From: Rothia mucilaginosa
GTDB lineage: Bacteria > Actinomycetota > Actinomycetes > Actinomycetales > Micrococcaceae
NCBI RefSeq assembly: GCF_901875305.1
Contig: NZ_CABFLY010000003.1
Span: 186,001-250,000 of the forward strand
Reading direction: 5' to 3'
Length of the DNA: 64,000 nt
Both the position numbers and the translations under genes were made by a program. This document shows positions 49,653 through 57,417 of this stretch, one piece after another (positions within the stretch are counted from its first letter, which is position 1; every line of letters begins with the position of its first letter). The notes beneath the pieces are model-generated. The model did not search any database. It was not told the origin of the DNA and saw only the letters and a list, made by a program, of their open reading frames with translations.

Positions 49653-50050
49653 CGTGATAAAACCTTGCGGTGCTTAGTCACCCGAAGCCGCTTGAGCATG
49701 GTGTTCGCAGGCCTGCAATACGTGGGACGGGTGAGATGAATAGTCGTGAGAGAGGCACTACGTAGTGCCTGAATAATCCCAAGTCACCGACTGCAGGTGC
49801 GGAAGGTATAACAACGAAACCCTCAGAACTTTGGTATCCCAAGCGCACACTATGCGCTCCTGAAATGTATCGAACCAAAGCAGGGTTGTTTCTGAAATTT
49901 TTAGAGCCCACCATCTGGGCGGGCATTCCGCGAGCCGGTGCGACTTTAGCGGGAGGTCATACCTCATCACTCCTAGATTCAAGGTTTCCACCAGTGTAGC
50001 ACGGCTCACGGAATGCTGTGATTAAATTTTTTTGATTTTATTCGAAGAAG
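49653..50050. other. Gene-free stretch between ABC operon and MFS gene
   Basis: About 400 bases. The left part should hold the ABC operon promoter (both neighbours are on the minus strand). The right end is AT-rich (a T-rich tract near 50020-50045) and may act as the MFS gene's terminator region, although no strong stem is clear. No coding sequence or RNA gene is recognised. Confidence 0.4.
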
Positions 50051-51259
50051 TTAAAACGATCCCCCGTTATTCGCTCGGAATGCCCCACCAAGTGCATAGA
50101 CACCAAGAGAAATTGCGACTGCACATGCACTCATGACGGCTATACCGCTATACCCCGGAAACTGCGTAAGTAATGTACCGCCAACGGCACCGCTGATAGT
50201 TGTTCCAGCGTACATTGCCGTATTTGAGAGGGATGATACAGTACCGCGAGCTGCAGCGGTATGGCTTTGTAGCTCTCCCATGAGGACGGGGAGCATAATT
50301 CCTCCGAGAAAAAGTGCAATGGTAAAAATACCTAAAGCAATCCAGAAATTAGCTGTCAATGACACTGAGAGATACACAATACTGAGTGCCATAAGTCCCA
50401 TGAGCATAGTCTTCTGCGTACCTATATGTGCGACGAATCGTGACCCTGTGAGGGAGCCTAGAGCGTTGCCACATCCGATTACAAGCATGGCGAAACCGAT
50501 GGTTGTCTGCGATGCCCCAAAGTCTCGCGCGAACCATGAACCTATGAAAGATAGAGATGCGAATACTCCTGTCTGGAAAATCAGGTACGCCAGGAGGGAT
50601 AGCAAAAGTGAAGGGGCTTTTAAAACGTGCAGGTAGGGAGTCAGAAAATTTCCATCTTGCGCCGCAGACACAGGGGGAATGCTGGGAAAACGTGAATAAA
50701 GTATACCCAAGAGAAGAAGAGACGCTGCGGCGATTGCAAAAAATGGTATCTGCCATCCATAAGTGGAGAGGAAAGAACCTACAGGAATACCGGCGATTTG
50801 GGCTATAGCAAGTCCAGCCGTTGCATACCCCATAGTTTTAATAATGGCTTGTTTCGGCACTGTCATGGGGATAGATGCCCAAATCTGCGGTGAGATCAGA
50901 GAAGCGAACACTCCCGCAAGAAACCGGGCGGTAAAAAGAGACCAAAACCCCCATGCTAAACCGCATAAGCCCGTAAAAAGCGTAAAGCCGATGGACCCGG
51001 TAAGAATAATGCGCCTGCGATCAATGCGGTCTGACAGCGGGCCTGCAATGAGTGCGAAAACTGCATACCCTAAAGCGTATGCAGAGACGAACCACCCTGA
51101 TTGTTCTGTGGTGGTGTTGAACTCCTTGCTGAGCAGCGGAAGCAGAGGGGCAGTGAGAAAAGTATCTGTGCCGATGACAAAGAGAGTGCTGAATGAGACA
51201 AGCCGCATGGTTGCCTCAGAATTTTGAGGTAGCTGATGAGATGTATTGTGAGAACTCAT
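50051..51259 (-). CDS. MFS transporter, drug efflux type
   Basis: A 402-residue, twelve-helix transporter of the DHA1-like group: YALGYAVFALIAGPLSDRIDRRRIIL carries the loop 2-3 motif G..sDR..rR, and LAGVFASLISPQIWASI the helix 4-5 region. The ATG at 51259 follows AAAGGA; an earlier in-frame ATG overlaps that site. The gene is clearly more AT-rich than its neighbours and uses many A/T-ending codons, consistent with acquisition from another genome. It is divergent from an ArsR-type regulator that probably controls it. The substrate is not deducible. Confidence 0.85.
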   Translation of the reverse strand: MSSHNTSHQLPQNSEATMRLVSFSTLFVIGTDTFLTAPLLPLLSKEFNTTTEQSGWFVSAYALGYAVFALIAGPLSDRIDRRRIILTGSIGFTLFTGLCGLAWGFWSLFTARFLAGVFASLISPQIWASIPMTVPKQAIIKTMGYATAGLAIAQIAGIPVGSFLSTYGWQIPFFAIAAASLLLLGILYSRFPSIPPVSAAQDGNFLTPYLHVLKAPSLLLSLLAYLIFQTGVFASLSFIGSWFARDFGASQTTIGFAMLVIGCGNALGSLTGSRFVAHIGTQKTMLMGLMALSIVYLSVSLTANFWIALGIFTIALFLGGIMLPVLMGELQSHTAAARGTVSSLSNTAMYAGTTISGAVGGTLLTQFPGYSGIAVMSACAVAISLGVYALGGAFRANNGGSF

Positions 51260-51403
51260 TGTGTATCCTTTCATGTTATTTCTATGTTCGTCAAAATTAG
51301 AATAAATCTATATTATGCTAAAAGGCAAGCCCAAGATGTAATATTCTGTCACAGAGTCATGAAGGCTCAATACGTTATGCGAAAAACCCGGAAAGGCGTG
51401 GTT

Positions 51404-51754
51404 ATGGGTAAGGAACGGTTGCATCACCCCACCTCTGATGACGTGACGTTAGATCGTGTCCTTGGTGCATTGTCAGACCCCATTCGACGAGATGTTCTCG
51501 CACGCATTGCAGACCACGGGCCGCAGTTCTGCGGTGATTTTGACTATGGAATCGCCAAATCTACGATGTCTTATCATTTCAAGGTGCTCCGAGAATCAGG
51601 GCTCATGCACACCGAAGTGCTGGGAACGCACCGTAAAATTACACGCCGAGACAGCGTGATTGAGAATCTTTTCCCCGGTCTTTTAGGCTCTGTTGGACTC
51701 CCCCCGGGTCAAGGCCAATGGGATGAATCTGCTGCGGATACCACAGGTGCCTGA
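51404..51754 (+). CDS. ArsR-type helix-turn-helix regulator
   Basis: A 116-residue regulator with a winged helix: VTLDRVLGALSDPIRRDVLARIADHG, recognition helix AKSTMSYHFKVLRESGLMHTEVLGTHRKI. The cysteine FCGDFD is a lone one, so it is not an obvious metal sensor. The start at ATG 51404 is used (AAAGG upstream); in-frame ATGs lie further up. It is divergent from the MFS gene, with about 140 bases between, the classic arrangement for a repressor of an efflux pump. Confidence 0.85.
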   Translation: MGKERLHHPTSDDVTLDRVLGALSDPIRRDVLARIADHGPQFCGDFDYGIAKSTMSYHFKVLRESGLMHTEVLGTHRKITRRDSVIENLFPGLLGSVGLPPGQGQWDESAADTTGA

Positions 51755-51908
51755 CTCGGCTAATCGGGTTGAGAGTATACGAACCCCTAAAATGAGGTCA
51801 TAGCAAAGGCAATTCATAAAACGTCATCTTTGCAATGAAGCGTCTTAAAGTGTCGCGCACTCCTAAAACCCTTGACCCCGCGCAACCGATTATGACACCC
51901 TGAATACA

Positions 51909-52018
51909 GGTCAAGAGCGCCAGCGATAAGCCCCAGCTAGCTGGCCGGCAACCCTCCTCCGCGGTGGGGTGCCCTGGGTGAAGACCGGGCGTTACGCAAA
52001 AGCGTGACGCAAGCGCGG
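51909..52018 (+). promoter_or_regulatory. SAM-IV riboswitch upstream of metY
   Basis: The segment beginning ggtcaagagcgccagcg at 51909 carries the conserved core of actinobacterial SAM-IV riboswitches: aagccccagct, ctggccggcaaccctcc, gcggtggggtgcc, and gggtgaagacc closing the first helix near 51986. A further hairpin (cgttacgc/gcgtgacg) follows. Binding of S-adenosylmethionine is expected to lower expression of metY. Family and context agree well. Confidence 0.9.
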
Positions 52019-52126
52019 GACCGATGTGACCGAATCCGGTACATCAATCGTGACAGGACAACTCAACGACGATTCCTGTACCGCTCGGCATGCGGCCCCC
52101 TAACTATCCCCTTAGGAGAGCCAAGC

Positions 52127-53473
52127 ATGAGCAACAACACTACCGTCCCGACTCCCGCCAACCCCGCCGGTTGGAAGTTCGAAACCCGCCAGATCCACGC
52201 AGGTCAGGCGCCGGATGCCGCAACGGGAGCTCGGGCACTACCCATCTACCAGACCACCTCCTTCGTCTTCGACAGTGCAGAGCAAGCTGCAAACCGCTTC
52301 GCTCTTGCCGAACTGGGCCCCATCTACACCCGCCTCAACAACCCCACCCAGGAAGTTATCGAGAACCGCATCGCCTCCCTCGAAGGCGGCGTCGGCGCGC
52401 TCCTGCTGGCATCCGGTCAGGCGGCCATCACCTACGCAATTCTGAACATTGCCGGTGCCGGTGACCACGTGGTTGCTTCGCCCTCCGTGTACGGCGGTAC
52501 CTATAACCTGCTCAAGTACACCCTCGCCGATCTCGGCATCGAAACCACCTTCGTTGAGAATCCTGACAACCTCGACGAGTGGCGCGCCGCGGTTCGCCCC
52601 AACACCAAGCTGTTCTACGGCGAGTCCGTGCCCAACCCCCGCAACGACGTGCTCGACATTGAGCCCATCGCCGCAATTGCCCACGAAAACGGCGTGCCCC
52701 TAATCGTGGACAACACCGTCCCCACCCCCTACCTGCTGCGCCCCATCGAGCACGGCGCGGATGTGGTCGTCCACTCGGCCACCAAGTACCTGGGCGGCCA
52801 CGGCACCTCCATCGGCGGTGTGATTGTGGACTCCGGTAACTTCGACTACGGCGCAGATCCCGAGAAGTTCCCCAAGTTCAACCAGCCTGCCCCCGGCTAC
52901 CACGGCCTGGTCTACGCACGCGACCTGGGCAAGGACTCCGCGTTCGGTGCGAACCTCTCCTACATTCTGAAGGCCCGCGTTTCGCTGCTGCGTGACACCG
53001 GTGCCGCCATCTCGCCGACCAACGCCTTCAACATCGGCATCGGCCTGGAGACCCTCTCCCTGCGCATCGAGCGCCACATCGAGAACGCCACCAAGGTCGC
53101 TCGCTGGCTCGAAGCCAACCCGCAGGTCGACCGTGTTATCTGGGCTGGCTTGGAATCCTCTCCCTGGTACGAGCGCGCACAGAAGTACCTGCCCAAGGGC
53201 CCCGGCGCGGTCGTCGGTTTCACCCTCAAGGGTGCAACCCTGGAGCAGACCCGCGACTTCGTGGACGCCCTGAAGCTGCACTCCAACGTGGCGAACATCG
53301 GTGACGTGCGCTCGCTTGTGATTCACCCGGCCTCCACCACCCACTCCCAGCTGTCCGCTGAGGAGCTGGAGAAGATTGGCGTGTACCCGAACTTCGTGCG
53401 CCTCTCCGTCGGCATTGAGAATATCGACGATATTCTCGCCGACCTGCAGCTGGGCTTCGACACCCTCTCCTAA
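52127..53473 (+). CDS. metY: O-acetylhomoserine aminocarboxypropyltransferase (sulfhydrylase)
   Basis: A 448-residue PLP enzyme of the Cys/Met metabolism family making homocysteine from O-acetylhomoserine and sulfide. Motifs: RQIHAGQAPDAATGARALPIYQTTSFVF, the PLP phosphate region LASGQAAITYAIL, Asp in IVDNTVPTPYLLRP, and the PLP-lysine region HSATKYLGGHGTSIGG. The long form (with an insert around KFPKFNQPAPGYHGLVY) is typical of MetY as opposed to MetB/MetZ. ATG 52127 with AGGAG upstream; the open frame extends into the riboswitch leader but that is not coding. metX follows 180 bases later. Confidence 0.95.
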   Translation: MSNNTTVPTPANPAGWKFETRQIHAGQAPDAATGARALPIYQTTSFVFDSAEQAANRFALAELGPIYTRLNNPTQEVIENRIASLEGGVGALLLASGQAAITYAILNIAGAGDHVVASPSVYGGTYNLLKYTLADLGIETTFVENPDNLDEWRAAVRPNTKLFYGESVPNPRNDVLDIEPIAAIAHENGVPLIVDNTVPTPYLLRPIEHGADVVVHSATKYLGGHGTSIGGVIVDSGNFDYGADPEKFPKFNQPAPGYHGLVYARDLGKDSAFGANLSYILKARVSLLRDTGAAISPTNAFNIGIGLETLSLRIERHIENATKVARWLEANPQVDRVIWAGLESSPWYERAQKYLPKGPGAVVGFTLKGATLEQTRDFVDALKLHSNVANIGDVRSLVIHPASTTHSQLSAEELEKIGVYPNFVRLSVGIENIDDILADLQLGFDTLS

Positions 53474-53480
53474 ACGCGGC

Positions 53481-53502
53481 GGCCCGCCCTCGCGGACGGG
53501 CC
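53481..53502 (+). terminator. Hairpin between metY and metX
   Basis: A short GC-rich stem (ggcccg/cgggcc) just after the metY stop. It may be a weak terminator or simply an mRNA-stabilising hairpin; metY and metX are probably still partly co-transcribed. Confidence 0.45.
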
Positions 53503-53653
53503 GAGGAGGCGCCACCCGGCACCCCTCAGCCCGTCCGCGGGGGAGTACCCCGCATCCGTCATCTTTGCTGTTTCTGACCCGCCGCCCCTAACTGGCCGAC
53601 GCGTTCTTACCGCCGCGACGCGGACAGCTCTGCACAACCCACCGGAGGGACCC

Positions 53654-54958
53654 ATGACCGCTCAGACCGCCCCCGAAACCTGTACTGCCCAGCCCGTGAC
53701 CGCCCCCATTCCCGTGGCCGGCACCCGCACCGAACACCCCGAGGCGCAGGGCTACCTGCGTCAGCTGGCCATCGGTGACTTTGAACTTGAATCCGGCATC
53801 ACCCTGCCGCAGGTGACCATCGGCTACGAAACCTGGGGCACCCTCAACGAGGCCGGCGATAACGCAATCCTCATCCTGCACGCGCTCACCGGCGACACGC
53901 ATGTCTCCCGTGGCGTGCCCACCCCGGACATGCCCGCGCCCCTCATCCGCGCTATCGAATCCGACGGCTGGTGGGAGGGCATTGTGGGCCCCGGCGCGGT
54001 CATCGACACCGACCGATACTTCGTTATTGCCCCCAATATTCTGGGCGGTTGCTACGGTTCGACCGGTCCGGCCAGCATCATTCCCGAAGGCTACCCGGGC
54101 GCCGGCGAGCACTGGGGATCCCGATTCCCGCTCGTCACCATCCGCGACTCGGTGCGCGCCGAGGCGCGTCTGGCCCGGGCCCTGGGCATCACGAGCTTCC
54201 GCTACGTCATCGGCGGTTCCCTCGGGGGCGCACGCGCCGTCGAGTGGGCCGCAACCAACCCCGAGCTGGTGCGCGGATGCGCGGTCATCGCCTCCGGTCC
54301 TTCGGCCACCGCCGAGCAGATTTCCTGGGCGCACACGCAGAACCTGGCGATTCGCTCCGACTCGAACTTTGCCGGCGGCGACTACTACAACGGCCCCGCG
54401 CCGACCGCGGGCCTCGCCCTGGCCCGCCGCATCGCCCACACCACCTACCGCAGCCCCGCCGAGCTGGAGCACCGCTTCGGCCGCGAGGAGAACCGCGGAG
54501 AAAGCGTTGAGGGCGGCTTGCTGGGTCAGCCTCGCGGACGCTACGCCATCGAGAGCTACCTGGATCACCACGGTAGCAAGCTGGTGGAACGCTTCGACGC
54601 GAACAGCTACCTGGCCGTCAACGAGGCCCTCATCTCGCACGATGTGGCGCGCGGTCGCGGTTCGCTCTCTCAGGCGCTGGCCCGCACCGATTGCGAGTGG
54701 ACGATTGCCGCGGTGAACACCGATCGCCTGTTCTTCCCGCACGAGTCGCATCGCTTGGCGGAGGCGTTGCCCACCCCGGTCGAGGTGAACATCATCGAGT
54801 CGAACCACGGTCACGACGGCTTCCTCATTGAGGCGAAGCAGGTGGAACGCATCCTTGCTCGCGCCCTGGGCACGTTCGAAGAGGATTCTAAGGATGAGAA
54901 GACTCGCGAGCGTGAGGCTCTCGAATCCATTACGAATCTCTACCGCACCGTGGCCTAG
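53654..54958 (+). CDS. metX: Homoserine O-acetyltransferase
   Basis: A 434-residue alpha/beta-hydrolase-fold enzyme that acetylates homoserine with acetyl-CoA, supplying the MetY substrate. Motifs: TIGYETWGTLNEAGDNAILILHALTGD, GPGAVIDTDRYFVIAPNILGGCYGSTGPAS, nucleophile Ser in VIGGSLGGARAVEW, Asp in NTDRLFFPHE and His in SNHGHDGFL. The length is somewhat above typical due to N- and C-terminal extensions. Same strand as metY and the SAM-IV riboswitch. Confidence 0.95.
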   Translation: MTAQTAPETCTAQPVTAPIPVAGTRTEHPEAQGYLRQLAIGDFELESGITLPQVTIGYETWGTLNEAGDNAILILHALTGDTHVSRGVPTPDMPAPLIRAIESDGWWEGIVGPGAVIDTDRYFVIAPNILGGCYGSTGPASIIPEGYPGAGEHWGSRFPLVTIRDSVRAEARLARALGITSFRYVIGGSLGGARAVEWAATNPELVRGCAVIASGPSATAEQISWAHTQNLAIRSDSNFAGGDYYNGPAPTAGLALARRIAHTTYRSPAELEHRFGREENRGESVEGGLLGQPRGRYAIESYLDHHGSKLVERFDANSYLAVNEALISHDVARGRGSLSQALARTDCEWTIAAVNTDRLFFPHESHRLAEALPTPVEVNIIESNHGHDGFLIEAKQVERILARALGTFEEDSKDEKTREREALESITNLYRTVA

Positions 54959-55097
54959 CCGCCTGAGAACCGCTTTGCCGATGCGGGGCCTGCCTGAGAA
55001 TTTCCGCGGTGGACGGGGAACTCCGGGTACGCGCATAGCATCGTCGTAGGCTCTTCCACCAGGTGAGAACATCGGTAAAACACCGTTCATGACGGAG

Positions 55098-55140
55098 CGC
55101 GTGCCGCCGGTCCTTCTACGTGAGGGAGCGGCGGCACGCG
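55098..55140 (+). terminator. Terminator after metX
   Basis: A perfect 12-bp GC-rich stem (55098-55109 with 55129-55140). The remaining gap of about 345 bases between metX and the MerR gene holds this terminator and the MerR promoter, and nothing else recognisable. Confidence 0.8.
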
Positions 55141-55266
55141 GTCGTTCCACCAGAAATAGTATTTGCACTAGTCAGACAAATATATTCCCCTGGAGGGGGG
55201 CGGTGCCCCGCCTCAAGATCCTCGGGAACATGCTTTTTGGGGCCCAAAAAGAGAAGACGGCCCAGT

Positions 55267-55297
55267 TTGCTTTAGACCCGCTCTAACCTCCTAGCAT
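55267..55297 (+). promoter_or_regulatory. MerR-type autoregulated promoter with 19-bp spacer
   Basis: A -35-like TTGCTT (55267-55272) and -10-like TAGCAT (55292-55297) are separated by exactly 19 bases, and the spacer contains the interrupted palindrome ttaga-ccgc-tctaa (55272-55286). This over-long spacer with a dyad is the signature of MerR-regulated promoters. The predicted start of transcription is at or next to the GTG at 55305, so the mRNA may be leaderless. Confidence 0.6.
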
Positions 55298-55304
55298 GTA
55301 ATCC

Positions 55305-55655
55305 GTGGCAAGTATTCAAGAGGTAGCAGAGCAGTTGGGGGTGAGCACCCATGCCCTGCGTTATTACGAAAAAGAGGGGTTAATCGCGGTGCCCCGAGAT
55401 GCTCACGGAAATCGCGTATTTGACGAAGAGTCCATCTCTTCGGCTCGGTTTATTGCCACCTGCCGACAGGCCGGAATGAGTCTTGCTGACATCCGCACTA
55501 TTCTGAGCAACCCGCACGACCACGCTCTCTCCATCGAGGTGATGGAACGTGCCCGAGTGAAGATTGAAAACGAAATCCTCGGATTGCAGCTGAATCTTGA
55601 GCACCTAGACCGCCGTATTCAGGAGCATCGCCGTCAACTGGGCGATGCGGCCTAA
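55305..55655 (+). CDS. MerR-family transcriptional regulator
   Basis: A 116-residue regulator: N-terminal HTH (SIQEVAEQLGVSTHALRYYEKEGL) followed by the second helix pair and a C-terminal dimerisation helix (VMERARVKIENEILGLQLNLEHLDRRIQEHRRQL). There is no cysteine at the metal-sensor positions, so it probably senses something other than a heavy metal (relatives respond to aldehydes or other electrophiles). GTG start. No separate target gene is evident downstream, so autoregulation is the only inferred target. Confidence 0.85.
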   Translation: MASIQEVAEQLGVSTHALRYYEKEGLIAVPRDAHGNRVFDEESISSARFIATCRQAGMSLADIRTILSNPHDHALSIEVMERARVKIENEILGLQLNLEHLDRRIQEHRRQLGDAA

Positions 55656-55798
55656 TAGGAATGTCGCTAGTAGCGACGGCTAACGCAGCATGGAACGCCC
55701 GGTATTCCCCGGATGGGGGGAACCGGGTGTATTTTCGTGCCCGGATGCTCACGCATAGCTCTTGGGCCTCTTCAGCTTGGGGGCAGCCTGGGGGGAGC

Positions 55799-56053
55799 TT
55801 AACCCCAGGTCACGTTCTCCGGGTCTACGCCGTGCGTTCGAATGCCGGTGGCGCGGTACCCCATGATGACGGTGATTCGTTCAAGGTCTGTATCGGTGTA
55901 GTATCGGTACCCGTTGAACTCATCGTGTGCCGGGTTGAGTAGGCCTCGCTGCTCCCAGTGGTGTAGCGTGCGGACTGTGAGCCCGTGTAGCGATGCTGCT
56001 TCTCCTACGGTGTATTCGTGCTGCCCGTCAGGTGGTGTTATGTTCGCGTCCAT
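55799..56053 (-). pseudogene. Truncated MerR/TipA-type regulator
   Basis: An 84-residue frame with an intact MerR N-terminal HTH (YTVGEAASLHGLTVRTLHHWEQRGLLNPA...NGYRYYTDTDLERITVIMGYRATGI), but after RATGI the sequence diverges to a short unrelated tail and stop. The hinge and effector/dimerisation parts found in full-length members are missing. It is either a decayed gene or a very short DNA-binding protein. The frame is open and has a plausible ATG, so expression cannot be excluded. Confidence 0.65.
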
Positions 56054-56147
56054 GGTTTCACTCTAAAACCTCACGTTAGGTGAGGGTCAAGCTAGCGGCG
56101 AAACCCGCGGTACAGATTTGCGGGGCAGTCCTCGCTAAGATGGGTGC

Positions 56148-56900
56148 ATGAGCGAAAACAAATACGTCGTCGAATACACCCGCCCCGAGAACGAACGCGC
56201 AGGCACCCACCTGGTGCTCATGTTGCACGGCTACGGATCCCAGGAGCATGATTTGCTGTCCCTGGCGGCGCACCTTCCGCAGGAGGGCTTCACCTACGCC
56301 TCCATGCGTGCACCGCAGCCGGTCGGCACCCAGTTCTCCGCGGCCTCGACCGGCGCCTACATTGCTGCGGACGCTATCGGCTACCAGTGGTACCCGCTGA
56401 ACCAGCAGCTCGAATCCGACCAGCGCGCCATCGAGCAGGCGAGCGACTACGTGCTGGAGTGGGTGCGCGCGAACCGTGAACCGTACGCTTCGGTGACCTT
56501 GCTGGGCTTCTCGCAGGGCATGGGCGTCGCAACCTCGATGGTGCGTCACGCTCCCGGCGAGTTCGCCGCCGTGGTGGGGCTGTCGGGCTACGCGGTGGAC
56601 TCTGACTCGCCGTACTTCAAGGACGAGGAGCTCAAGGAAACCCAGCTGCCGGTGTTCTTCGGCCGCGACCAGGAAGACCCCGTCATCCCGCAGGAGATAG
56701 TGAACTACACCTACGACTGGATCCGCAAGTACACCGACGGCATCAAGGTGCTGTACGCCGGTATCGGCCACGGCGTTGGCCCCATGGAGATTCGCCATGT
56801 GGGCGAGTTCTTGGAGGTGAAGGTGCAGGGTCAGGAGCCGCGTATTCGTGCGCAGAAGGTTGCGGAGGCGACCGGCGCCGTGGAAGGCTCTGACGCCTAA
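56148..56900 (+). CDS. Alpha/beta-hydrolase esterase (phospholipase/carboxylesterase family)
   Basis: A 250-residue serine esterase: LMLHGYGSQEHDLLSLA (oxyanion region), nucleophile in LLGFSQGMGVATSM, Asp in FFGRDQEDPVIP, and His in YAGIGHGVGP. The C-terminal 40 residues (MEIRHVGEFLEVKVQGQEP...) continue past the catalytic His. The 3' end of this gene, from the His codon on, is present a second time at 62527-62658 on the far side of the copper island. Substrate probably small acyl esters; not deducible. Confidence 0.9.
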   Translation: MSENKYVVEYTRPENERAGTHLVLMLHGYGSQEHDLLSLAAHLPQEGFTYASMRAPQPVGTQFSAASTGAYIAADAIGYQWYPLNQQLESDQRAIEQASDYVLEWVRANREPYASVTLLGFSQGMGVATSMVRHAPGEFAAVVGLSGYAVDSDSPYFKDEELKETQLPVFFGRDQEDPVIPQEIVNYTYDWIRKYTDGIKVLYAGIGHGVGPMEIRHVGEFLEVKVQGQEPRIRAQKVAEATGAVEGSDA

Positions 56901-56914
56901 ATCGACTATATGGA

Positions 56915-56945
56915 AAGCCCCCGGGTCATCACGACTCGGGGGCTT
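56915..56945 (+). terminator. Terminator after the esterase gene
   Basis: A 9-bp stem (56915-56923 with 56937-56945). An almost identical copy is at 62673-62703 in the right direct repeat. Confidence 0.85.
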
Positions 56946-56969
56946 ACGTGTAGTTCCGCTTGGAATCCG

Positions 56970-57290
56970 CACGGAAAGCGGTATTCGTCCTCGTTCCTAC
57001 AGGGAACCCGCCCTCGCTCCGCTTCGGGCACCCTGATGTCACTACGGACGACACTGCCTTTCCTCGCTGGGGTACTGTGCGGGTGCGGCCGCGTTTTCCG
57101 GATGCGCCCTCAGCCCCGCTGCCGGAGCGTGCCGGTGCACCTTCCGGAAGCGACATCAGGGTACCCTCTCGGGTGCTCTCCGCAGCGAAGCAAGGAGAGG
57201 CGGAGCGCCCGAGAGGGTGGGTTCCCCTGTAGGAGCGTAGGAAGGTGCGCACCGGCCGCATCCTTAGGTAAGGGGAGAGGAACGAGGACG
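56970..57290. repeat. Dispersed palindromic intergenic repeat, copy 3
   Basis: Module A in the forward sense (cgtcctcgttcctacaggg, cgcttcgggcaccctgatgtca, cggacgacac) at about 56984-57055, then module B (ccttccggaagcgacatcaggg, tctccgcagcgaagc, with arms ctctcgggtgctc and gagcgcccgagag) at about 57140-57235, and a final ggaacgaggacg. Copy 4 carries module A in the opposite orientation. Confidence 0.85.
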
Positions 57291-57417
57291 AACGCGGTCC
57301 CTCGCATGTAGCTCTAACCAAGCACTAACCAAGCAGAGAGAGGACTAGTCCTCGTGCTGCCCGGTGGGTGGTCTGTAGCGACTCTGCCCACCTCGGCACT
57401 CATCCCTGCTGTGGGGG

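Larger units (their letters stand above)
56769..57357. repeat. Left long direct repeat flanking the copper island
   Basis: Matches 62527-63178 in the same orientation. It begins at the active-site His codon of the esterase gene and includes the rest of that gene, its terminator, palindromic repeats, and, at the right end, the last codons (His-Glu-x-stop on the minus strand) of the S4-domain gene that is complete at 63166. Blocks at both ends are nearly identical; the middle consists of the same palindromic modules arranged differently. Confidence 0.9.

Noticed and set aside
55661..55942. Plus-strand frame between the two MerR genes
   Set aside because: It overlaps the conserved HTH of the minus-strand MerR remnant and has no protein-like features.
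56960..57311. Several 60-130-codon frames in the palindromic repeat regions
   Set aside because: The same frames recur in every copy of the repeat on both strands and vary with module order, so they reflect the repeat and not coding.
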